Shown here: piece after piece, positions 56,934 through 64,000 of the stretch
How the letters are laid out: each line of letters begins with the position of its first letter
How positions within the stretch are numbered: the first letter of the stretch is position 1
Assembly (NCBI GenBank): GCA_021234155.1
Contig: JAJEKV010000005.1
Location: forward strand, 14,877,468-14,941,467
Origin: Isoetes taiwanensis
Taxonomy: Eukaryota; Streptophyta; Lycopodiopsida; Isoetales; Isoetaceae
Direction of reading: 5' to 3'
DNA: 64,000 nucleotides
Made by a program: the position numbers and the translations under genes
The notes under the pieces: generated by a model
What the model saw: the letters and a program-made list of their open reading frames with translations, nothing else
Told to the model about the DNA's origin: nothing
Databases searched by the model: none

Positions 56934-59399
56934 AACATGCAAGTTTGCCCGAGGAAAAGAAAATTCACACTACTTCTAAAACATATTTTCCACATGGACG
57001 ACTCGATTTGTAGCTTCTGTATTTCCTAGAGGCTGTGCTTTTGATTTTGCTTCCTCTAATTTAACCCTTATTACCAACATGTTTGCATCTATTTTGCTTT
57101 TTTGTGCATGTTGCTATATTTATTTCTTGAATTAAAGCATAATCTGGTAGTATTCCCTTGCTCTTTTCATTACGCAAGACCAATTACTTTGGCAGTGTCT
57201 AATTGCATTGAGACACGACAACTGGTAATTGTGGGTTTATTCCTACCTTCTATAACACCCAGCAGCAATGTCACTTCTCTCAATTCTTGTACACATAAAC
57301 ATCTTAACCACTGGCAAAAAAATGTGGATCAGTGCACCATCTCTGAGGAACAATTCACAATAAAGGGCATGCTTGATCTATAACTATATGTTGCATGAAA
57401 GTTGTTTTATGACCACATATTTTAATTCTTGGTTTGGAGTGGCAATGGAAATTAAATTGAATTGGTTTGGAGTGGCAATAGGGAAGGATGTTCATCATCT
57501 CTGCCTTTGCTTGTATCGTGTCTAAGGCAAAGGCAAAGTGGAGGACACGTATAGGCACAAGCAAAGGCAAAGGCTTGATTTCGTGAATTGGGCGACCCTG
57601 TCCGCCCGACTTGTTGCCTTCATTAAGCCTATGGCCGTTTCGACTTAAGAATTGGCTTCGAGTATCGTAAAGTCGGCTTCTAAACTTTTGTAATGTTGCT
57701 AAGGCATTGTCTGCCAAAAAACCTCAGAACGAAATCAAACTGGACGATCCCCATCTCATCCACATGGCCATACCGACACCTGCACAGAACCAAATTAGAA
57801 TGGAGCTCCCTGACTCCAAGTTTCCTCCAGAAACCACCTCCTAACGTAGGTTCCCCTATACTTTACCACAAATAAGCCTATGCAGATGTTGGAGCGAGCG
57901 GAATTTTCTGCTAGTGGTTTGCCTTCCAGCCATGCATTACCTAGTACTTTACCTGCCACAACATGTGCATGGCTTATGGGATAATGTTGGGGTGCAATTA
58001 AATTAATTCCCTTAGCTAAGGAAAAACCCAAAAAATATCCGAGGGCTAAGATTAAGTCGGTGGTGATGGATCGAAGGCCACGGTTGAGAAAGAGATGGAG
58101 GGAAAAATTAGGGCAGAAGCAAGGAGGCGGCCGGTCAGGACAGATTGCTTAACATTGCAGATGCCACCGGGTTGAGAGCTCAAGATGATTTTCCGAAGAT
58201 GAAGATGATTTTTCGAAGATGAAGATGAGGCGAGCATTCAGCGGTCCTTCTTTTTCGGTTTATTTCCTTTTCCCGGTTATTGAACGGAATTTCTCCACTT
58301 TTTTTTTCTTCAACGGCGATTCTGACTTGCTAAGGTTCAATGGATTTAGGGCTTCATTTCTTTCAGAGGTCCGCCCGAATGGAGATGGCAACGGCTTGAA
58401 GGCATACAAAAAATAGCAAAGGCAGATTCTGTTTCAGGTTTTTAAGTGACATTTTAAGGTAACAAAACACAAGGATTTTGCATGATAGATTCAAAGTAGT
58501 AGATTATGTTCAACGATTCTTTCTCATAATAAGGCATCTTTGCTTGAATCATTGTTCTAAATGTCAAATGTGCTATAATCTTACGAAGGATGCAACGAGC
58601 ATATAAAGATCGAGATGCATGATTCTTCCGATTTTTGAAAAGGTTATATTTTCTATTGTTTGATTCTCTTTTCCATATGAGACTTCATGGTAATTAGTGT
58701 TCATGACACGTAACCATTTTCCAACGCTTTTACTGGTCTTTAGTTGTGGCGGTTGTAGGAAGATAATGCAAATAGCCCCTGTTCTAAGCCCATTTAGATT
58801 CACAATACCAAAGACAATCTATACATTCGACTCTCGTGTATCCACATCGGCCAAAGACTGCGTGGTAAGACCCTTGCTTGTTCTATACATTGTATACCTA
58901 AATTTTTATTCCAAACATTTACATGAATATTTCACTTGTAACTTAGCCTTCTACTTTACGCTTTCGGATGTCTTGGATGAGCTTAAATTTGGTTGGCGAG
59001 GTCGGGTTTTAAGTTTGGAGTGCTATCTAACTTCTTATTGTCCACATAGTAACGAAGAAAAAGGGGATTTTTCCTTCTTTGCTCCAAGGGATTGTAGCCA
59101 AGGTTATCCTGGCCAAAAGAGCAGAAATGAGCTCCCTTTTCTGGTAGCTATTAATTTGCAGTCCTTTAGAAAAGAGAACTGCCCAATCCTACTTAATAAC
59201 ATTATAGAAGCGATTCTTACTTAAATGCACTAGAATGCAGTAATATATGGATCTAGAATGCAGTAATATATGGGTCTATATGTGATTAGAAACCTGACAA
59301 TTGTTATAGCTGTGTAGTCTGCAAGAACCAGGGCATTGTATGGCTAATTTAATTCAGGTTGCTTTATTTATTAAATTAACAAAGTCAATATTGTGGCAG
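56934..59399. other. CACTA interior without a recognised gene
   Basis: Only short frames are present. The ORF at 58,219-58,416 (MKMRRAFSGPSFSVYFLFPV and so on, with LLRFNGFRASFLSEVRP) has the composition of a chloroplast transit peptide. It could be a captured first exon of the Cpn20 gene, but I cannot find a convincing splice donor that joins it to 59,400. Confidence 0.35.
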
Positions 59400-60050
59400 G
59401 GAAAGTGTTGCTGCACCTCCAAAGGTATGTTCAACCAAGATGGCATTTTGCATTTGTCAGTGTTGTTGTAATGTAAGTGGAACTTTTCTTTCTGATTTAA
59501 TGATTTGCTAAACTTCATGGATAAGCAGCTTCGATTAACAGTGCTTGCTTGTAGCTTAGGATGCTTGTTTGTAGCTTAGGATGTAGTTGGAGATTTATGG
59601 CCGTTGATGTGCACTTGATGTTCCCTTGCAGTTTAAAACCCTTAAGCCCCTTGGTGATAGGGTTTTAGTGAAAAGACAAATAGTTGAGGAAAAGACTTCT
59701 GGAGGAACCTTGTTACCAACCACAGCTCAAAACGAAGTAGTTGCCGTTGGTGATGGAAAAACAGTTGGTGACAAAAAGCTTGAGCCTGCTTTAAAGGTGA
59801 TTGTTCTTTTACATGGTCGTTGATAATTTAAAACGCTGCCTTGCAAAGATTTTTTCGTTGTTAAAAATGGTTCTAGCCTGACTTCTGTTGTTGTCTATAG
59901 GTTGGGGATTTGATTGTCTACTCAAAATATGCAGGCACTGAAGTTCAGTTCAATGACAGCGACCATCTTCTACTTAAGGAAGATGACATTGTTGGGCTCC
60001 TTGCCTCGGATGATATCAAGGATCTTCAGCCTTTAAATGACAGAGCTTAA
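59400..60050 (+). CDS. Chloroplast co-chaperonin Cpn20, first GroES domain, captured in the CACTA element
   Basis: Cpn20 caps the chloroplast Cpn60 folding chamber and normally has two GroES domains in tandem. Three exons are visible: 59,400-59,424 (ESVAAPPK), 59,632-59,796 ([20 protein letters not shown] to KLEPALK) and 59,901-60,050 ([20 protein letters not shown] to [11 protein letters not shown]). Both introns are GT-AG, and the two junctions are in phase. The mobile-loop region [15 protein letters not shown] is kept, but about six residues after TTAQ are missing compared with usual Cpn20. The frame stops just as the second domain should begin (PLNDR). The start and transit-peptide exon are not established. 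It lies wholly inside the CACTA element, so it is a transduplicated copy and may be non-functional. Confidence 0.75.
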
Positions 60051-60351
60051 GTCTTTCTTCGATTGTCAAGTCGCCATGCAAAGATGAGAATGAAATATTC
60101 GTTGCATTATTGAGACAGATTTTGAGACAGATTGAGTGTCTTTATTTAGGTTTTTTTCCTTGTTGTACTAAATGAGTAACTTTTATATGTTTGCAGCACT
60201 TCAACTCTGTTGTATAAGCTTAACCGCAAAGATCAGAAGATTGACTTCGCTTAAATGTCCAGGTCAAACACATCAAGCTTCTATTCTAGATGCCCAGAAT
60301 TATTCCATTTATAGGGAAGCATAAATCCTGTTCTTCATGATATCCTAGAAT

Positions 60352-60416
60352 AACTGGGGTTCAAATCCATGTTCTTGAGTTCTTGGAATTATTGGGGTTC
60401 AAATCCCCGTTCTCGG
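60352..60416 (+). other. Two GGGGTTCAAATCC B-box-like repeats
   Basis: ATAACTGGGGTTCAAATCC and ATTATTGGGGTTCAAATCC lie 40 bases apart, after the Cpn20 exons and inside the CACTA element. The second is followed by CCGTTCTCGG. They look like the 3-prime part of a tRNA-derived repeat. Confidence 0.35.
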
Positions 60417-60504
60417 TTCTGCACTGATACGAAGAAAAGGCTTGACAATCAGACAGAACCATTGATATTGGCAAGGGTTATTTTAAAAATGAAAGATGTG
60501 GACG

Positions 60505-60950
60505 TTTCATTTGCGACGTGCAAGCAACGAGATAACAACGTTGGAACGACGTATGAAGGACGTTATACCGACGCCTTGTACGTTGCAGACACGTTGCCAA
60601 ATATGTCGTAAACAACGTCTACTCTGCGACGTGTAAGCAACGAGATAAGAACGTGTGGAGGACGTTACACCGACGTCCTGGACGTTCATGTTGCATGCAC
60701 GTCGAAAACAACGTTTCATGGGTGACGTAAAGATAACGAGATTAGAACGTCGTAGCGACATATTAACAACGTTACAGCGACGTCGAGGATGTCGCAAAAC
60801 CACGTTTCACCTACGACGTGACGTCGCCCTGCGACGAATCCTAGGCGACGTCATTTGCAACGTCCGTGCAACATTTGCAAGACGTCTTCATGCGACGTCT
60901 GACGTCTCTAATACGTCGATGTGACGTCACTAACGACGTCGCTAATAGCT
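60505..60950. repeat. Right subterminal CACTA repeats (ACGTCGC/GCGACGT and CAACGTT)
   Basis: GCGACGT, CGACGTC and AACGTT motifs occur in both orientations across the last 450 bp of the element and mirror those at the left end. Confidence 0.85.
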
Positions 60951-60965
60951 CGTTCTGTAGTAGTG

Positions 60966-61062
60966 AATGCTCTGCTTGTTGTGGCTCTATTTGCGGCTCT
61001 ATTTCAGACACTAATGCCTCTGTTGCCACTAAGTTAACTTATGCTCTCTCTTTCGAAGCCAT
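60966..61062 (-). pseudogene. K2 kinase-like gene, first ~30 codons
   Basis: The ATG at 61,062 starts MASKERA, as in K1 and K3. The frame runs into the CACTA right end at 60,966. The rest of the gene is at 54,763-56,340. Confidence 0.6.
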
Positions 61063-62749
61063 GCTGCTTCTTGAAGGGATTGTCTAGCTAGCTAGCAAAA
61101 TGCAACTCCATTCTAGTATGTAGATGATAGCAACAACACCTACAAGTCAAGCAAAATTAAAATCTCCAATGTCCTGCTTAGCAACAACGTAAATCAACTC
61201 ACTTTGACTATTTTAACGCTAAGTTTTAGGCCACTATGTCAGGACCCTAACATCCTATCCTACTACTACTAAATGACTTTTGATTGGTTGATAACTATGT
61301 GCAAGGATGGGGGAACACATGAAATGACCAAAACACGATTTATGATCTAGCCCAGCTACTGACAGAATGCTCCCACTTGGAGGCTAGCAAGTTCAAATGC
61401 ATTGCACTTGACTTAGGTCGCGCTTTTTCATAAGACAGGACCAATCGAATACTTACTAGAACATACGCCAATCCCTATATTGGTATTGGACTTTCATCAA
61501 CAATACTATCAGGAACTAGGGTATACATTATAACACATCCTTGTAACCTTCTATGAGAGTACAACGCACATCATTTGACACCGCGTGGCCAAAGCCAACA
61601 ACGGCATCAAGCGAGGGCTATACACCTCAAAAAAGAGTAGACCCTAGATGCCTTAAACTTCAGCAATGTCACCCACCCTCGGCATGGCGCAAATAACGGC
61701 GGCAATACCAGGCAAGGACACTGCCTACGTTCTTGGCAACACGAAACCCTAATTGGCACTACAGTTGTCCTTTGATAAGGGAGGGCAATAAAAGATTCTT
61801 TTTTTTTCCTTTGTAGTTATTCTTTTCTTTTATTTGTGGTCTTATTGTTCCTTTCTTTTTTCCCCTAAAATAGGCCAGGTTCAGTCCATAGAAGAAGGGG
61901 CGTGACGACGGTAAGTGCCTTGTTCTCTGGACTAAACCTGACCTATTTTAGGGGAAAAAAAAAGAACAATAAGAGCACAAACAAAAGAAAATAATAACAC
62001 AAAGAAAAAAAAGGAAACTTTGGTTTGTCCCCCCTTATCAAAGGACAACTGTAGTGCCAATTAGGGTTTCGTATTGCCAAGAGCATAGACATTGTCCCTT
62101 GCTTTGTATTGTCGCAGTTATTTGCGCCATGCCGAGGGTGGGTGGCATTCCCGAAGTTTAAGGCAGCTAGGGTCTACCCTTCTTTGAGGTGTATAGCCCT
62201 CGCCTGATGCAGTTGTTGACTTCGGCCACACGGTGTCGAAAGGTGTGCGTTGTACTCTCATAAAAGGTTACGAGGATGTGTTACTAATGTATACCCTAAT
62301 TCCTGACGGTGGTGATGAAAGCCTGACACCAATATAGGAGTTGGCTTATGTTTTAGTAAGTATTCGATTGATCCTGTCTTATGAAAAAGCACGACCTGGA
62401 TCAAGTGCAATGCATTTGAACTTGCTATCCTCCATGTGGGAGCATTTTGTCAGTGGCTGGGCTAGATTATAAATCGTATTTTGGTCATTTCATGTGTTCC
62501 CCCATCCTTGCACATAGTTATCAACCAATCAAAAGTCATTTAGTAGTAGTAGGATAGGATGTTAGGGTCCTAACGTAGTGGCCTAAAACTTAGCGTTGTT
62601 ATAGTCAAAATAAGTTGATTTACGCCGTTGCTAAGCACTAAATTGGAGGTTTTAATTTTGCTTGACCTGCAGGTGTTGTTGTTATCATCTGCATACCCTC
62701 GTGGAGTTGCATTTTGCTACCTAGCTAGACAATCCCTTAAACAAGCAGC
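61063..62749. other. Mirrored non-coding upstream regions of K2 and K3
   Basis: I see no gene. The sequence is a self-complementary pair of about 0.8-kb arms that would hold the promoters of the two divergently facing kinase genes. Confidence 0.5.
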
Positions 62750-63108
62750 ATGGCTTCGAAAGAGAGAGCAGAAGTTAACTTAGTGGCAACAGAGGCATTA
62801 ATGTCTCAAATAGAGCTGCAAATAGAGCTGCAACCAGCAGAGGCATTGGTGTCTCAATTAGAGCCGCAACCCGAGTCATCTTCTGCACCACCGCGAAGAA
62901 AAAAAAGTAGACCACAACAAGCGTGGTCTGCTTTGAGACCAGAATTCATAAGTTGGTTATGTAATTGACTTTGCAATGTCTCAACCCAGGATCTGGAATC
63001 GATTACCAACAGCGAGGAAGGGTGGCTAGACTACCACGCAGGGCTTGTTGAAGATGCCGAGAGAGCTTTTAAACCTCGAATGATAGCTCTAGAGCCTGAA
63101 AAGAGTGA
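62750..63108 (+). pseudogene. K3 kinase-like gene, 5-prime fragment
   Basis: The ATG at 62,750 gives an undamaged N-terminal segment: MASKERAEVNLVATEALMSQ, then a Glu/Gln-rich stretch, a basic PRRKKSRPQQ and RPEFISWLCN. A TGA then stops it at 62,966-62,968. Homology to K1 and K2 continues (LESITNSEEGWLDYHAGLVE, then FKPRMIALEPEKSE) and ends sharply at about 63,108. The kinase domain is absent. The sequence confirms the shared start codon and the empty CACTA site. Confidence 0.6.
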
Positions 63109-64000
63109 GCTTCCAATCCTCAGAATTTGCAACTTCCAATTCAAACTCTTCATTTATTTGTCTCTAGATAGGATCCTTATGGTATCATCAAGCCAAACTT
63201 AGTGTTCGCATTGATAAAATGAAGGAGCCCTTTTCTTGAACATAACCATCAGATTGGAATACCTCTCGCATGGAATACCTCTCGCATCTGTTGAGTGGAA
63301 CTAGTCACTGTACTCACTGCCTCATTTTTTGATTTCACAAAGGTATCAATGGCGATGGTGTAGGCCTAGTTAACTTGAGCTGATCAAGGGTCTCAGAAAT
63401 CATTTACATCATGAAGGTTGCATCAAAATCCTCATTAATATCATCCTCCAGACTTTCTTATGTGGCCAGCTTTGCATCATGTAGTTTGGATTTGCGTTGT
63501 TTCTTTCGTGCAGGCACCTCCTCTGGTTTTGGAATTGGATCTTCCAGCTTATGAGTTTGCTACATATCAGTCTGCTGCATATCTGATTCTAGTGCATTAA
63601 TTCCATTATTGTCTATATTTTCCATTTCCTCATTGTCTCCCCCATCGACATCCTCTTCTTGTGCTATTTCATGGTCTAGAGTGCTAGAAAGATTAGACAT
63701 GATTTTAACTACTTTTGTTCTATTCCGTTTGGTTGACTCCAAACGTATGGGCTGAAAATCTAGATTCCTGCCCCTAGTTTGAACCATTAACAACCTTACG
63801 ATCTTGTACTACCTTCAAGTTTTACATCTGCAAAATGAAAGAGAAGTATAACTTTTAATATTAAAATGAATTTTAACTTCATGAAGGCAAATCAAAGATT
63901 ATAACATTGGAGCTGTGAACTAGTTGGAAGCCTCTCAATGACAGAAATAAAAGAAGAACACTGCCCATGCAGTAATAGAAAAAATGCAGTTCCAAACGAA
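63109..64000 (-). pseudogene. Unidentified acidic/basic ORF region, broken
   Basis: The minus strand has a 77-codon frame (63,793-63,560) starting MLMVQTRGRNLDFQPIRLES, with an acidic middle (EEDVDGGDNEEMENIDNNG). In the same frame past a stop come LEDPIPKPEEVPARKKQRKS and more stops. It could be the N-terminal part of a plant transposon protein, but I do not recognise it. The region beyond 63,800 holds nothing I can identify. Confidence 0.3.

Larger units (their letters stand above)
56344..60965. mobile_element. CACTA transposon carrying a captured Cpn20 segment
   Basis: The left end CACTACTAGAGAACGAGCTA and the right end TAGCTCGTTCTGTAGTAGTG are inverted with one mismatch. The 3-bp duplication AAT flanks the element (56,341-56,343 and 60,966-60,968). 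The other K copies show the empty site (GGCATTGGTGTCTC). The subterminal regions are packed with TGCGACGT/ACGTCGCA motifs, as in CACTA elements that bind a TnpA-type protein. Inside are a TnpD fragment and three Cpn20 exons. No complete transposase remains, so it is non-autonomous. Confidence 0.92.
60969..63108. repeat. K palindrome 2: K2 reverse and K3 forward, head to head
   Basis: Positions 60,969-61,888 are inverted against 61,928-62,850, and K2 resumes left of the CACTA element at 56,343. The inner stem is CCCCTAAAATAGG with its complement, followed by a loop of about 40 bases (61,889-61,927) containing GGGGCGTGACGACGG. This part is 5-prime to the kinase ATG and appears non-coding. Confidence 0.88.

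Noticed and set aside
38788-63108. Endogenous large DNA virus
   Set aside because: Palindromic layout and a kinase gene are compatible, but no capsid, polymerase, packaging ATPase or other hallmark gene is visible, so there is no direct support.

Overview
The window is nuclear DNA from a land plant, most likely a seed plant with a large repeat-rich genome. The evidence is intron-bearing plant genes (a family 17 glucanase and a chloroplast chaperonin module), plant-type LTR retrotransposons primed by initiator Met-tRNA, and CACTA, Mutator-like, hAT and Helitron elements nested in one another. The species cannot be named from the sequence; a gymnosperm would fit, but this is only a guess. Only one ordinary gene looks intact: the GH17 glucan endo-1,3-beta-glucosidase at 29.9-31.1 kb. 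Nearly everything else is mobile DNA, its wreckage, or an unusual palindromic gene locus.

From left to right: a decayed Helitron helicase split by a long tetranucleotide run (1-2.2 kb); a tandem duplication carrying tRNA-like modules (3.2-4.0 kb); a Mutator-like MITE with a second MITE inside it (4.17-4.86 kb); a minus-strand gag-only LTR element (6.38-14.11 kb) whose gag gene is split by a nearly pristine non-autonomous LTR element (8.14-12.73 kb). Anonymous DNA follows, then a broken Ty3/gypsy element on the minus strand with a LINE fragment inside it (18.7-23.6 kb). Next come a histone H3 pseudogene with CENH3-like features (23.86-24.20 kb), a Copia remnant (26.7 kb), a hAT MITE (28.1 kb), the GH17 gene, a DUF7869 transposon-type pseudogene (33.5-34.6 kb) and a probable DNA element with palindromic subterminal repeats (34.6-37.2 kb).

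The most distinctive part is 38.7-63.1 kb, a chain of giant inverted repeats. The C palindrome (arms 38.79-42.42 and 42.89-50.57 kb) carries two mirrored sets of five small genes. Three of them are paralogous coiled-coil proteins, each with a TATA box about 90-100 bases before its ATG. Interrupted palindromes built on TCACACGACGCGAAA lie in the spacers upstream of these promoters. The K region follows, with three alternating copies (forward, reverse, forward) of a unit encoding a protein-kinase-like protein and a second coiled-coil protein. The copies meet at short-looped palindromic junctions near 53.69 and 61.91 kb. I do not recognise either gene set as a known mobile element or pathway. Most copies carry different inactivating changes; the only long undamaged frame is the right-arm copy of gene c (44,448-44,846).

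Two later insertions help order the events. A 3.9-kb Mutator-like element separates the TATA box of one right-arm gene from its ATG, and the left arm keeps the empty site. A 4.6-kb CACTA element interrupts the reverse K copy, and the other K copies keep the empty site. The CACTA element carries a piece of its own transposase and three exons, with introns, of the first GroES domain of the chloroplast chaperonin Cpn20, so it looks like a Pack-type gene capture.
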